From contig NC_081333.1 in assembly GCF_022539665.2 (NCBI RefSeq), positions 11,158,971 to 11,222,970 on the forward strand: DNA of 64,000 bases. The letters run 5' to 3'. The position numbers were made by a program, and so were the translations under genes. Origin of the DNA: Daphnia carinata (Eukaryota; Arthropoda; Branchiopoda; Diplostraca; Daphniidae). Position 1 is the stretch's first letter. The number at the start of each line of letters is the position of its first letter. The notes below the pieces were generated by a model. The model was given only the letters and a program-made list of their open reading frames with translations. It was not told the origin of the DNA and did not search any database. This document shows, piece by piece, positions 47,014 through 60,628 of this stretch.

Positions 47014-47591
47014 ATGGAAAATACTACGTTATATAAAGAGCTCAACAATATTCCGTTGGCTGATGATGATCCCCAAGGTGAAAATTCCTTCATATTACAT
47101 TCAATTCATACGTTGTTTAACTTTTCGTTTCGTTATGGCTGCAGCTGTCATTCCGTCCGATGGAGAGGAAGCAGGCGTAGAGCGCCATTCATTAGACTCT
47201 ATGTCTTCTCGTTTTACCAATGATAGCTCAGAGCATCCCCTTTGTGGTGAATCGACCATATATAGTTAGATATTCATTACTAGATTTAAGATCATGAAGT
47301 GTTACAGATGGAGATATCAACTTGGATGAACAAGAAGAAAAGGCGCGTCTAATAGCCCAAGTTATGGAACTCCAAAACACTCTCGATGGTATATAATGTA
47401 TTGTTGCTAAAAAAAGTGTCAATTTATTTTTGTGTATATCGTTGACAGATCTCTCTCAACGTGTGGATAGTGTTAAGGAAGAAAATCTGAAGCTGAGGTC
47501 AGAAAATCAAGTTTTAGGGCAATATATAGAAAATCTAATGTCAGCATCTTCAGTCTTTCAATCAACATCTCCAAAAATTAAAAAAAAATAA
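47014..47591 (+). CDS. SCOC: Short coiled-coil protein (SCOC)
   Basis: Golgi-associated adaptor that binds ARL1/ARL3 and takes part in autophagy regulation in animals. Four exons: 47014-47077, 47145-47246, 47308-47388 and 47449-47591 (390 nt, 129 aa). The C-terminal half is the family's coiled coil: [26 protein letters not shown], then [40 protein letters not shown], ending PKIKKK. The N-terminal half is an acidic Ser-rich tail as in longer SCOC isoforms. The gene abuts the repeat island on its 5' side. AATAAA lies near 47694. Confidence 0.95.
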
Positions 47592-50555
47592 ATACTCTGG
47601 TCAAGCAATTACGTGAGCCACCACAGCTTTTAACAATTCATCATCATTCTTTTTTAGCATTATATTTATAATTTTGCCCACTAGTCTTATTGACAATAAA
47701 TTTCCACTGCACTGAATTTTCTCGAATCATTTGAAAATTTATCCAGCGAACCGAGTTGACATGTTGTTCGAACAATTTAGTTGGCACACAACGTAGATAC
47801 ACTTGTGCCAGCTGCGACTGTCGGACCCATTTTGGCCCTTATTTTGCTGACGCAAGCTTTTGGCCAACACATGTATCACTCTTATAGGTGAAAACATTGG
47901 TGTGTTTGGATATCCTTGCTTTTCTACTATGAAACTACGCAAACCTTTGCGCCATAAGATACGCTACCCTTTTCGTGAGCGCAAATATTTGGAAAGAACC
48001 AGAAAAATGTAACAACTGTGTGCGGTATTTTATGGGCAGATTCAAAAAAAGAATCTGTTTCCTTGTAACAGCGACTATTTTATCACTGACCTTTTTAATG
48101 AAAAATGGGCCGCATTTGCTGACGATACAATTTTGACCTCATTTTATTCCTTTCTTTTGGAGTATCCTTGTCGATATGGCAAAATAATACTCCAAGTGGG
48201 TTATTGCAAAACTTCCTATTAGTACAACAAAAAAAAAAGGAAAAAATTTTGAGCTGTAAATGGTAAGAGCCCAATTTGGGACCTCTTGTCCACTTGCTGT
48301 TTATAATGCTGCATCTTCTTTTTGTGATCAGTATTGGTCAAGTCACCTAGTTATAACGGATAAATGAAGAGAACGATGTGAAAGCGAGACGATCCCTGCA
48401 ATTGCAGTAACCTACATTTGATCCAAACTAGTAGAGGTTATACCTGCTATCTTATGTTTCGCTGATGTCCTTATTATACTCATCAGAGTACAAGAAACAG
48501 TGTACGTATATGCAGAATATTCATATTTACAGAATAGTTGTATCCCTTTATTTTTAAAACGTCGTAATTAGTAATAAACATAACTGGAGTGACGCAATGA
48601 GTTATTTTATGCGTTTAAATCTTTTCTTTTTTTTTTTTTTGCATTTCTTTTTCCCCTGCGGAAAAGGAAACGGGAAATACACGGTCGACTGATATCCGCG
48701 TTTGACCAAACAGTGGATTCACATGACTTACGCTACGACCCATAAATGAGAGTGAGCGAATGATAAATTTGAAAAAAAAAAAATCACCGGAAGTTGTTGT
48801 GCTGGGTTGTGCAGCACGCAATACACGCATAAACATTGAGAAACCATTGCGAGGTGATTGAAAGGGGTGGTGAATACAAGGAAAGCAACGGAGCTATGTA
48901 TCGTTGAAAAAGAAATAAAAACTCCTTTTCGAGTGACGGCAAAATTCAAGTTCAGTGCTCAACACACGATCGTCCTGTCAACGGTCTTTTAAACAATCAC
49001 GAACACCGCGATTCGTGAAACGCCTCTATTCCAAACCGAAAAGCGGTTCCAAAAGGAGGTTTATAGATGACGACATTGTTTTGCTTTTTTCCTTTGTTTT
49101 CTTTTTTTTTTTCAAGTCTGAGCCACTCAACGGAAACAGGAAAACCATCAATTCCGTCTCCCTACCCCCTCGATTTTCTCCTCTGTTATCCCATTTTAAG
49201 AATATTACAATGAACCATCCCTTCGTGTATTACTAACATCCTTTCTCGACGATGATCTACCTCAATAACGGAGCTTTTCTAAATGATCATGTTATTCGAA
49301 GGCACATGACCTTAAAGGTTGAAGCCTACGTGGTAGAAAAACGCATACAGGTATATGGGGGTAGGGGGGGAGGTGAAATAGAGGGGGAAATCCCAGCATC
49401 ATAACGGTATCTCGTTCTGTTAGAATTAAAAGAGGGAGGAAAAGAAAAAGAAGTGTCTGGATCAACACAATCTTTTCTCTTTGTTTCTTTTCCGATGTTA
49501 AAAAATCTATAAGAAAAGCTATCTGATGGATCCCCATTGGAGGTCAGCGAACTCTCGAACAGCACGACATCCGATGAGAAAAGTTGGATAAATTTGGTTT
49601 TTTATAAGACGATTTAAGCTGCCCTGGACTAGAAGACATGACTGTACTCTAGAGAGAAAGAGAGATAATATGTAGAACTGAAGGGAAGGAAGGAGAAAGA
49701 GGGGGGAGGGATTGACCCCGACTGCATAACAAACGGTTGTAGCCTTCAAGCTCCGTAAACGTCACAAAAGGAAGGAAAAGGTTTGGGGTTTGGCCCAGCC
49801 GCGAAAGGTCCCGTCACGTCAGTACTTCTGTGTCCTCCGAACCGGACGGACGAATTATTTTCTGTGTGTGTGTGTGCTACCTTGCAGCTACTAAAACTAC
49901 GCATTGTAACGCCTTTCTTGTGTAACACCATCGATTTAAGCGGGCACTTTTAGTGCAAGGAATTGCCAAAGTAAGTACAAAGTTAACCTATAAAGTAAAG
50001 TGTGTCGTCTATGGTGTGTAGTAATAAAGCTCAAAATATAGAGCAATGGTGTTCTGATTAGAAATTCGATTTTTCAACCATGTCGTGAGCCGAAAATTTC
50101 TCTTTCCCTTTGTGCGTGAATGGTGGCTGTATCTTTTTCAGCAATAGGAAAACCAATCGCTGTTGCGTTTGGTTGTAATGAGGTAATTGAACTAAACCAA
50201 TGTTCCACATGCCAGCTGATTGGAAACGTATCGTTGCATAAGATTCTAGTTTTTCTGGTGGGGCGGGAGTTTCTTTCCTCTTGCGATTTCTTTTCTTTCC
50301 CGCAGGAAATTGGCAAAGATTGTAGTTTTATTTGTTTTGTCAGTGACGCCCATTACTCACACACCTTTCATCCTGTTTATTTGTTTTCAATGTTCCTGTA
50401 AACATGTCAGCTAATCTAAGACCCTATTTCAAGGTTCGTTTCGTTTCTTCCCAGCAAGGATTAGATCCCAGAAGAAAGAGATAATCTCAGCAGCTTTGAA
50501 AAAAGAGGTCATCAATTTGACTCTTGGGATCTTCCTTTTCTTGCAAGCCTGAAAG
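47592..50555. other. Intergenic between SCOC and the carboxypeptidase
   Basis: AT-rich with poly-T and poly-A runs, a TG dinucleotide run near 49863-49875, and a purine-rich minus-strand-like tract (49370-49710). Short ORFs have no domains. 5' untranslated exons of the carboxypeptidase could lie near 49970 (AAAGTAAGTAC donor-like) but cannot be proven. Confidence 0.4.
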
Positions 50556-52387
50556 ATGATGAAAAATTTGGTACTAATCCAGATGGCCTTCGTGGCCATC
50601 TACAGTGCGTCGATACGAGATTCAATCACCTTCGACGGGCCGGAAGCTAGCCCGTGGTTGCGGGACCCACGAATTGTTTTAGACGATGGTGTTAGTGTCC
50701 CGCCCGCACTCCGTCTCAATCCCGAGAGCTATCACCACTATGACGAAATGACTACGTTTCTGAGGGCCGTTCATGTTGCCTATCCCCAATTGACGTCACT
50801 GTATTCAATCGGCCAATCCGTCCAAGGTAAAACACACTGTCTGGCTGCATCCGGCCGCCATTTGGTTTTAAATATCATATGATCTACATTGCATATTTAA
50901 TTCGCTTTGCAGGCAGAGAGTTGTGGGTATTATTGATATCCACTACCCCTGCAGAAAGAACGATTCTCAAGCCAGAGGTGAAATACGTTGGCAATATCCA
51001 TGGCAACGAGCCCGTAGGCCGCGAACTTCTCCTCCGCTTGATTCAGGTACCAGAGCAAACATAAGCCATGCATTTGTTAAAGCACCATCTCAATATTTCA
51101 AATCCAATTTGAACCCATACTTTTAGTATTTGCTGGTGAATTATCCAAAAGACGACTACGTCAGGTTTCTAATGGAAACGACGAACATTCACATAATGCC
51201 GTCGATGAATCCTGATGGATTTGAAGTATCACGAGAGGGCGACTGTGGGGGCGTGCAAGGAAGGTGAGTGCCTTTTCAACCTGTGGGCGTTGATGACGTC
51301 ATGTCAATCTCTAGTCTAACCCATTCATTGTTTTTGACTTTGTGATGCCCCTATTTTTAGATACAACGCCAACGGAAAGGATTTGAACCGAAACTTCCCA
51401 GACCTGTTCAGAGGAGGCAAAAACAATGGAGATCCGCAACCGGAAGCAAACGCCATCGCTCGATGGATGACTCAGAGGCAATTCGTCTTGTCGGCCGCTT
51501 TCCACGGCGGAGCTTTGGTGGCTTCCTATCCATTCGACAACAAGGAAGTGACATTGAATTTGCCCCATCTGAGCGGACGTTATCAACCGTCTTTGACGCC
51601 TGACGATGACACGTTCAGACATTTGGCTACGACGTATTCGTTCAATCACCGAAAAATGCACTCGGCTGGCGCCTGTTTCCCAGGCGACTCCGTCTTCCCC
51701 AACGGAACGACCAACGGAGCCGCTTGGTACTATTTGGCCGGCGGGATGCAAGACTACAACTACGTGTGGAACGGTGTCATGGAATTGACTTTGGAACTCG
51801 GCTGCTGCAAATATCCGAGGCGAGACCCTACCTGAATATTGGGAAGATAATAAACAAGCCATGCTCAAATACTTGGGCGAGGCTCACCGCGGAGTTCGTG
51901 GCCAAGTGTTCGACTCACTCGGCAATCCCGTGCCCAATGCTAACGTCCGCATCAAAAGCCGAAATTTCGGTTTGAAAACGACTCCGCTAGGTGAATACTG
52001 GCGTATTCTAATGCCCGGTGTTTACACCCTCCAGGTATGTAATCATTTCAAATGTATGGTTTGGTCGTTGAAATTATATATTTGTTTCGTTTGTAAGGTC
52101 GAGGCTGATGGATTCGCCACGCACGAAGAGACATTCCAGGTGGAGGACGGTAGACACACCCTTCTTAACGTGTCATTGCGACGAGGAGATAAGGTAATCG
52201 CAGCATGTTGACCTGCTAATTGACGTACATAATGTTCAATGTTTTTGCATGTACATAGAATTCTGGATCCAATACATTCAATGATCGATTTCCATTGCCA
52301 CAGCTTCAACCGTCTCAACCTCCTAGAAGACAATCTGTGTTCTCGTCATTAAACAAATTTTTCGGCGCGTTTGGCCGTGCAAAATAA
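50556..52387 (+). CDS. M14 N/E-subfamily zinc carboxypeptidase (CPM/CPD-like), frameshifted
   Basis: Secreted or membrane-linked enzyme expected to remove C-terminal Lys/Arg. Six exons: 50556-50826, 50913-51046, 51127-51263, 51361-52034, 52098-52193 and 52259-52387. N-terminal signal peptide ([15 protein letters not shown]). Zinc ligands are in [24 protein letters not shown] and [14 protein letters not shown] follow, and the catalytic Glu is in [12 protein letters not shown], so the catalytic domain is complete. At 51815-51822 the frame breaks (+1 or -2) and the literal stop is 51835. The transthyretin-like domain ([29 protein letters not shown]) continues in the other frame through the last three exons. 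The exon sum, 1441 nt, is one over a multiple of three. No GPI signal or membrane anchor is obvious at the end ([11 protein letters not shown]). Confidence 0.88.
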
Positions 52388-53292
52388 GAATTTATTCGCC
52401 GCTAATGAGGCTTTTCATGTTTGATATTTTATCCCACTGGATTTTTTGTTTTTAATTATAGTTCCTGTTGGTTAAAATTGAAAAGAGACTGTGAATTTGC
52501 TACCAACAATAACGAGAATAATGGGAAATACACCTCTTTTTGTCTTCCAATTACGTGCGATGATACGATGTTTATTATTATAGTTTCTCGTTAGGTGACA
52601 GACCGATACGGTTCGACTGAATGCGCATCTCCAAAAAAAAAGTAGAAGAAAAGAGAAAACGGGCATAAAATGACCAACTGACGCCGTGAATGCTTGTATA
52701 CACGACAAGTCATCACCCAAAATGATGAAATTCGGGTTAGTAGACCGACACCAAAAAGAAGTAGCCGCGCTCTCTTTTAACACAAGCCAAGGGTACGTTA
52801 GCTGCGGTGTGGCTAATGGAGGTGACCACCAATAAGAAAAGAGGACTGCTACGATATACTACATATTCCTCCTCTCTTTTTTTTTTTTAGAGACACTTGG
52901 TGAAAGTTTCTTTCCCCTTCTTCTTTATTATCTATTTCCCTCTTCCTCTTTAATCGTGGTTCTTTTTCTTTATAGATTTCTTCTCGCGGGAATATCTCAC
53001 GCCCAGATGGAAAGAGCGCAAGAGAGAGATAAGTAACAAAACAAAACAAAATAGACGCTGGTCCAGTCATTCGTGATCCGACAGTCACCGCGGCGGGTGC
53101 TCGTGTTTGCGTGCGCGGTAACACAGTCCCGGGACGAGGATGACCATGTGACCATCGGTTTCAAATTGTTTGATTTTTTTCATTTTGCTTCGAAGTTTGA
53201 GATCAGTTTTGGAAATACAAAAGTGTTGGGATTTTAAGGTGGACGAATACTCTAGTGACACGTTATCGAATCAAAACAAAAATCAAAACATA
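52388..53292. other. Intergenic between carboxypeptidase and Cys-rich protein
   Basis: Carboxypeptidase 3' flank, poly-T runs and the promoter side of the next gene. No further gene was seen. Short ORFs on the minus strand lack domains. Confidence 0.4.
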
Positions 53293-54252
53293 ATGAATTA
53301 TCGTGCGATTCTTTCAACAACAATTTTCGTTTTGTTTTCGTATTGCGGCTACTCGAGTGCGGCGGTCATTCCGCCCGAATGGGCTGACGTCCGTGTCAAT
53401 CCGTGCGCCAAGGTTTCAACATATTTATCTGTTTCATTGAACACTCTTATATATCTATGCATCAAAAAATACTTCTAAGAAAAACAAATGGTTCTTACGA
53501 AATATAATTCTACCAGGAAGTCATAGTTTACGTTTTCATGTCTAAAAACAACTTCCGATGACAAAGTTTGATGCTGTTATTTAACACGAATGTTTATCTT
53601 GAAATTTTCAAAGGCGTCGTGGCAATACTTGTTCTGGAAATCTGACGGGAAATGTTATCCGATATTCAAGCAAGGCTATCCATGTCCGGCTACGATGGAA
53701 CTCGTTTTTGACTCTTCAACCAAAGAGGCCAAATGTCAATGTCCGTCTGGTCGGCTATATTGGGAAGAAGATGGTCGCTGCTACGAGCCTTTCACTCCAG
53801 GTTTTCAACTCTTCCCTCCATTTTTTTTGTTCTTCTTCTTGTCGAACATCATTTCATTGAAACTGACGTATTCGCGCATATTTTTGTTGTTGTTCAGGTC
53901 CGTGTCCCGAAGGCAGTTTCCTCCACCCGGGCCAAGAAGTCCAGTCACGCGGTATGCAGCGACCAGATCCACATCGCCGGACGCTTCATCAAGTGCAGGT
54001 CAGTTGGCCAAGTGTCCTTCAATATAAAAGATGCTGGGGGATATTTTACGGGATTGTCCCTGTACACCGCGACAGTGTTTCCTATCTCTACTGATTCCAC
54101 TGTATATATAACGAAAAGGTTTTCAAGAGGAAAGAGGCAAACCATCGAAAAATCGATCAGACATAAAGTAGGCCGTCTCTTACAATATTCCGTTATACTA
54201 CTGATACTGTTCTCATTACAGAGTGTCCACGGCGGGTACGGACTCTCTACTA

Positions 54253-54297
<45 letters not shown>

Positions 54298-56285
54298 GCC
54301 GGCTACTCTTTTTTTTTTTTCTTTGTTATTATTTACATTTCCGAACAGTTAACCCACACGTTGATGGTGCGGAAAGTGTAGAACATCTGTCTTGCATTTT
54401 CTTTTCTTCATTCTAAAAGTTAGACTATTATGGTCGGTCGTCACCAATGACACTTGTAGTCGACCATTTTCTTCTGTATTTGACCGACTTAACCTCAATT
54501 TAACAAGTCGAAAATTGTTTGCGCTCTAACGGGCCATTTCAAACGGCAAGAAAAAAAAAACCAGAGCGGTCCAGCAAAAAGAAGCAGCAGCAGCACTCTG
54601 GTCAAGCAAGATAAACCCGTTCGCTCTCGTTTGATAGTCCCCAACAATATATATGTGTTTGCTTCAGGCTAAATTTGATTAGATCTACCGCAAAAGATCT
54701 GGGTTAAGAATATAACGTACTACGGTTGTATGTTGATGCTGCTGGATATAGGTAAAATCGCATAACACTACTAATGCACACGTGATTGCGCTTTGATTTA
54801 CAGGCATGGCTGGGTCAACAATACGAGCCCAGTAAAGTTGAACCACTTGGGTTCGTTCATTGCAAACAACGGGGCTACTGTCCGGCTAATTGGGGGTTTT
54901 GGCCCGCAACGGAACTTTGTTACCCATTTGATAGCCAGGGACCTTGCCAGAGCGGCTCTCTCTTTCGCTGGAACGTCGTCAGTCAACAGGCGGAATGCGG
55001 GTGTCAGTCGGCAGTTATTTATCAAACGTCCACTAAGAACGATACTTTAGCTGGCAGTTCATGGCGCCCATTTTTTTGGCCGATAAGTGCCACCTGCCAC
55101 GAGCACCACACCAATGGTATTTCTCATTTTCCCAACATTAAATTCAAACCTAAGGGATTTTCCTGTTGTTTAATGACATAGGTCCATGCAAGCTGGGCGA
55201 GGTCTTTGGTTACAATCAGACGGCCCAGACCACACAGTGCTCATGTTCCAAACATCTGCCCAGCTATCACGCCGAATCAGGGCAATGCTTCGAAAAGTAC
55301 ACCCGAGGTCCCTGCAGTGTCGGCATGTGGCTAACTTCTCATCCGCAGGATCTGCCGCAATATTCGATGCCGGCATCTGTCCGGCCGACTCAATCAACTC
55401 GTTCGAAGGGCTCGAAAACGCGAAAGTATTCCAACACGCAACCGGTAGCCAACAATCGCCGGAATTCCATCAAACAGAGCCTGTCTTGTTACTGTCTCCC
55501 TGGATTTGTCTATAGCGAGGAAGATGATCAATGCTTCCGGGAATATACTCAAGGCCCTTGCAGATCCGGATACTTTTTCATCCGAAGCGATGAGGACGAC
55601 ATTAAATCACCTGGCCTTTGCTGGAAGAATCCGTGTGGCCGACAAGAACTCTACTTGCCGGAATCTCAGCGTTGCTATACCATCCACACACAAGGGTTTG
55701 ATTCTAAGAAGTTTCTGTTATTATTATTTTGAGTTCCATGGCAGACCATTTAAATTGATTGTTTTATCTTACTTTTTTAAATGAAGGCCATGCTTGGATG
55801 GGCAAATTATTTTGGCGGACGATGCCCACGGCATTGGTTACCGAGGTCGGTGCGGATGCTCAACCACTAACCTTCAGCATTATTGGCCGGCTGACGGGAA
55901 ATGCTACGCTCATGAAACGACGGGACCGTGCGATGGTGATCTACTTTTCAGTCTGCGATCCGGTGATGGATTGACACCTGCTTGTGCCTGTCCAGAGGAC
56001 TACGTTAATTACAACGGCACAACAAACTGTTACAAACCTTTCAGCCAAGGCCCTTGCCAATGGAATGAGTGGCTAGTGCCCGCAGCCGCCGCATCTGGAG
56101 TTGGAACTAATGACGTTGGTTCCATCAACGATAACCGCTTGGATTTAGAACCGTATGTGTGCCAGTGCAAACCTGGCTACGAATATCAGACGGGATCGAC
56201 TTATTGCCAACCGCCCAGTTTGGAATTGTTGTTTTCGTTGCCAAAAGCCAAAAATGGGCCATCTCGTCGATTTAAACGAGAATGA
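53293..56285 (+). CDS. Secreted Cys-rich protein with repeated GPC/CY modules (DUF4789-like)
   Basis: Six exons: 53293-53412, 53614-53800, 53898-53998, 54804-55116, 55182-55695 and 55787-56285 (1734 nt, 577 aa). Signal peptide ILSTTIFVLFSYCGYSSA. The rest is six or seven modules of the pattern W..DG.CYP....GPC..G..L.......C.C, for example FWKSDGKCYPIFKQGYPC, YWEEDGRCYEPFTPGPC, YSEEDDQCFREYTQGPC and HYWPADGKCYAHETTGPC. Modules 1-2 share the KCQCPSG-type Cys pair. Five of six exon joins fall within or next to GPC motifs, suggesting duplication by exon. Similar arthropod proteins carry DUF4789; function is unknown. Exon 3's C-terminal part lacks Cys and its donor is the least certain. Intron 3 is about 805 nt. 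Confidence 0.82.
54258..54293 (+). repeat. Poly-A run inside intron 3 of the Cys-rich gene
   Basis: About 35 consecutive A, followed shortly by a T-rich run near 54309-54320. It may mark a retroposed 3' end, but no element body is recognised upstream. Its length is liable to sequencing error. Confidence 0.7.
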
Positions 56286-56395
56286 AACGGTGGAATGTGT
56301 ATCGGTTAATTCTTTGGACAATTTGCGTAAGGCCGTCAACACAACCCAAGTACGCATCAAGGGAAAAAAAAAAGACTTAAACAAAACAAATTGAA

Positions 56396-59300
56396 TCAAT
56401 CACCAAGTTTCGAATCTCGTTCCGCTTCTTCGACATTCTGCAATCCGGCACTATAATGTAGGAGGAGGAGGACGAGAGCCTGACGCCTTGCTTCGCATAA
56501 TTCCGCTTCTTTCTCCAGTTTCTGTTTTTCGTCGCCGGACCAAGGAGTTCCATCGGGTCGATCCAAACGAGCGGCCAACTCGTAACGACGGAGGATTTCC
56601 ATTTCGGTTGCCGATTCCAGTCTCTGAAGCTAAAAATCGAAATGAAATTAAAAAGACAATGAAAATGTTATTAGTTCGCGATATTTTGAGCTGTGCGTGT
56701 GACACGGCCCGCTCGACGACTGAACGGACCATTGAAGAGATTCTGTTTCGGCGCTGGCCACTGTTTAAATGACTGTAAATTTCCTTGCCGGAATCCTTGG
56801 CCAGGCGCATTAGCGACTCGTCGTGTTCGCGCGACTGCAACCGGTCGACGGCCGACTCCAATTCCACAAGTTCGTCGACATCCTCTTCCGTAGATAGAAA
56901 CGGATTCTCTTCCGGATCGACCTGATGAAAGTTGTGTACAAAAACAAAATAAAATTTACCTTTAAATAGTCTACCTTGAGAAACGATCGTTATATATTGT
57001 TTAATAAATAATGAGTGGAAACCTTGGGCGTATCTATCGCGATCGGCATGGTGGGAAGAAAGAAATCATCAATACCACACCACTTCCGGTCAGGAAAACG
57101 CTTGATACATTTCTTGTGGCAAACCAGTTCGCAATTGCCACACTTGAATGCTTCCCTCAACCAAATCTGTACGTAAAAAAAAAAAAATATAAGATAGAAA
57201 ACTATAGGCGGTGCAAAGATACCTTCAAGGTGAAATAAAAAGCAAACCTTTTTCCGGCAGAAATCGCACAGGCGGACATTAATAAATTGCGTAAGGACGA
57301 AATGGTGCATTGGCATTGAGTCGTTGACCATAATGTCAACAGCAGGTCGGGCCATTTCAACAAGTGGTGATAGCAGATGATGTGCTGTCAGGTGAGTTAA
57401 AGGGGAAAGCGGATATGGAATGCCATCAACGATGTCCGAATCCAAGTCAGGCGATGGTAAATCTTCGTCTTTATCCGGACGATAGACAAACGACAACGAA
57501 ATGTCACCATAGCAGAGACGGGGATCAAAACCCAACTGATGGCTAGACGGACTCTGGCGGCTATTAGTGGAATAGATAAAAGATGGCGAACGGGCCATTA
57601 AAAACATTTGTTAATAAATTTTATACCCTAAATTCGCCTTGACATCAGCCGGATACAGCTGATAGGTGGAGATGTGATGACCCTGTGTATTGAGATGACA
57701 ATCGGCCGCAACTTCCGGGAGGCAAATATTTACGTAGCCAATTGGAACGTCTTTCGACTGCTCTTTAGTTCCAGTAGACCCTTTGCTTTCCACTTGATGA
57801 AGCGGTGAATGTTTTTTGAACAAATTGCTCAAATTGGACTTGGCAACGGACGATTTACTCGGGCTAGTCGTTGTCGATGATGAAGGCTTGCCGCTGCTAT
57901 TCTTGCCGGTCGTCGTTTCGTCGACCGCGGGAACACCCGTCAACCAGATGGATAAGTTAAGGAAGCGGTGCTGGCCAGCTGGCGCTACGTGAAATTTTAA
58001 AGTGTCACCCAAATGAATCACCTAACCACATAAGAACACAGCGTGAGCACAACATCAATTTGGCAATAACAATTTGCCATTTCCCTGAACCAATTATCGG
58101 TTACTTTCAAAGACCCTTCGCAATTTCAACGGGTTACCTTTTCTAGAGGACGGGTAGCAGTTCGTTTAATATCCAATGCTTGATTGAGTTTATTAATGGA
58201 TGGCAGATTATTAGTGGGAAGGAAAAGATGTGATCCGGCCTCATCCCATAAAGACGCAGCAAGAGCACTTGCCTGGGATTTTTCGTCGAAGCCATCTAGG
58301 AAATGAGAGCATTACTTCTGATATTCGTGGAATTCTCTTGATTAAGTTAATGGATACCGAAAGTCATTGACGGCGTCGTCGTATCGAAGCGCATCTGCAA
58401 CAAAGAATAATAATAAAGAAAGAGACCCAAAAAAAACTTAGATGTCACACCATCTATTTCTGGCTGATTGATGCGTTACCATGGAACCTCTCCTGCGTGC
58501 GAGTAGTCGATCAACTCGCAGAATGACAAAGAGATCACTGGATTTGTGAACAGCTTTGATGACGTCTTCGCCTGAGCGGACGGTAGTCTCATCAACTTGC
58601 AAGATAATATCGCCGATCTTGAGCCCTGCTTCTTCAGCCACAGATTCGGATTCTATTTCTAACACTGGCGCTCCATGGTTGGCCGGTTTCCACTCTTTAC
58701 CAGTTTCTTCTAATGGCGAAGACTCTGGCTGTCAACAAATAAAGAAATTAAGTAATTTGAGGCTGCCATTTTTAATACAGGCAACTGAAGCTAAATGAAT
58801 TTTTACCGAGGACGATTGTTGTTGAAATTGAATGCCTAAAGACTGATGTAGGCGACGAATCATGCGGATGTCAAGGACTACTCTCCCTTCTGTCTCCGAC
58901 GGGGAAGCATTGAGCCAGGGACTGCTGTCTGTTGTCACGGAAAACAAAAACAAGTTGCCATGTTAAAATGAAAAAATGTTCCTCGGGAAAAACAAAACAA
59001 ACATGATCCAATCAAAACGTGCCTAGCGCCATGGTACAGTAAACTCCTTCCCCTTGGAGCAAGGGATTCAGACGGGCTATATCCAATGCAGTGACTTCTA
59101 GGGAGCCTCTGCGAATCGGTGAAGTCGTAGGAGGCGGAGGAGTCTGTGAGGAACTTGTGGGAAGGAGGAGCTGGTTCGGATGTGGGAAAAACGGTCGATG
59201 ACGCATTCGGCTAGATGGTAGGGTGTATTTCCTTTGAATCCATTTATGAATCTGTTTTACAACGCCGGAAATTTCATAAGAAGACGTTACGTGCATGCCA

Positions 59301-60628
59301 CAGATTGATTTATTCCACCACTGGACGTACCTGCGATGAGACTAGGCTTGTTACATGGCTAAAAGATCTTCCTTGAACCCTGGATGTCACATCAACATCC
59401 AGCTGTGGTGGCATCGCAAAAGCCACAGACCAGTGCGAATACGGTCTCCGTGAGAAACTTAATCTGACTTGGCCTTTTAGACGAGACACTGCGTCATCCA
59501 CATAATAATGAATACATATGTTGTGTCCTCTTTTTTATTAAGTACTGCGTACGTGCAATCTATGAACATTAATACCTTTAGCCGAAAGGAAAGCAGATTT
59601 GCCGTAGGCCAAGGTTACATCGATCGCTATACCCAGTCCTCCACTATAGTCAATGGTGAGATCGAAATCCACCGACTCCATTTGTTTTCGGTCGTCATCC
59701 ATACCGACCCTGTGGACACCGATTTGATGAATGGACGGTGCTCTTGACCCCATTTCGATGTCGTAAATCTTTGGATGAAAAAGTACAAGGAGAATGAGAA
59801 AAACGTTGTCTTTGTGGCTTTTGAAGAACTCGACGCATACCTTAAGCCCTTTAATGATTTTGCTAACGGCTCCTCTGGTCAGGACTTCCTCCATCTCTTG
59901 GTTGATCCGCCGGAGTAGGAAACGTCGGACGGGCCCCTGGGATCGCAATTCGCGGAAGAAGAACTGCACCAGTAAATTGACGGCCAATAATGTTTCATCT
60001 TTATTGCAGGAACCGACGGAATCGGCGTTGCTCGTCCGATCGACAAGTGCCTCCAGTTCCGCCAACAGTTCCTGGAATGATTAAATATTGTACAGAATAT
60101 GTTGTAAGTTGAGCAGTGATCGATCGAGTTATTGAAATGCCATCGAATTTCTCCGTTTGTCAAGCATGTGTTATGCCAATAACAAAATGTAGGTTGATGG
60201 ACCCATAGCATCAAAACATGTTCTTGTTTGCAGTCACGATATCTCAATATCACGATCTAATTTTGATACGAAAGTCAGCTTTCGAGTTCCACTTACTCTG
60301 AAGCATTACAAAAATTAATAATCAACGAGCTTAAACAAAGAAGAAAACTAGGCGCAAGTTCGTTATGTGACAGGACGACGTTACATGTGAAAGTCGAAGA
60401 GTGTAACAAAAACACTGCACTACGCTGCAAACGATTAGGTTGTACATAGAACAATGGTACCTCTGGGAGCTCGATGGGATTGTTAGCTTCAATCCGTACT
60501 TCGTCATCATCATGGGCAAGTCGATGAGACCGGACTGGTTGAGAAAAAAGGTGCCACTCGACCCACAGAGTTAAAATCGCGCCGAGCAAGATGCAGACGG
60601 CGGCCGTCGCGATGAGCCAAATCACCAT
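56396..60628 (-). CDS. PDZD8: PDZ domain-containing protein 8 (ER contact-site lipid transfer protein)
   Basis: ER-anchored SMP protein that tethers ER to mitochondria and late endosomes and transfers lipids. Fourteen exons: 60628-60461, 60071-59841, 59768-59576, 59488-59331, 59251-59019, 58924-58807, 58728-58480, 58394-58358, 58295-58138, 58021-57627, 57560-57248, 57166-57023, 56921-56706 and 56629-56396 (2847 nt, 948 aa; human 1154). Domains: N-terminal membrane anchor (MVIWLIATAAVCILLGAILTLW), SMP (about residues 60-300), PDZ (about 385-450, EEAGLKIGDIILQVDETTV), C1 zinc finger (about 725-785, HHFVLTQFINVRLCDFCRKK, then CGNCELVCHKKC) and a C-terminal coiled coil (about 800-948). The exon 13 donor (GCC/gtgtca) is weaker than the rest. 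Its 3' end is convergent with the Cys-rich gene, with stops 110 bp apart. Confidence 0.94.

Noticed and set aside
49292-49750. Overlapping minus-strand ORFs in a purine-rich tract
   Set aside because: Compositional artefacts with biased codons and no domain.
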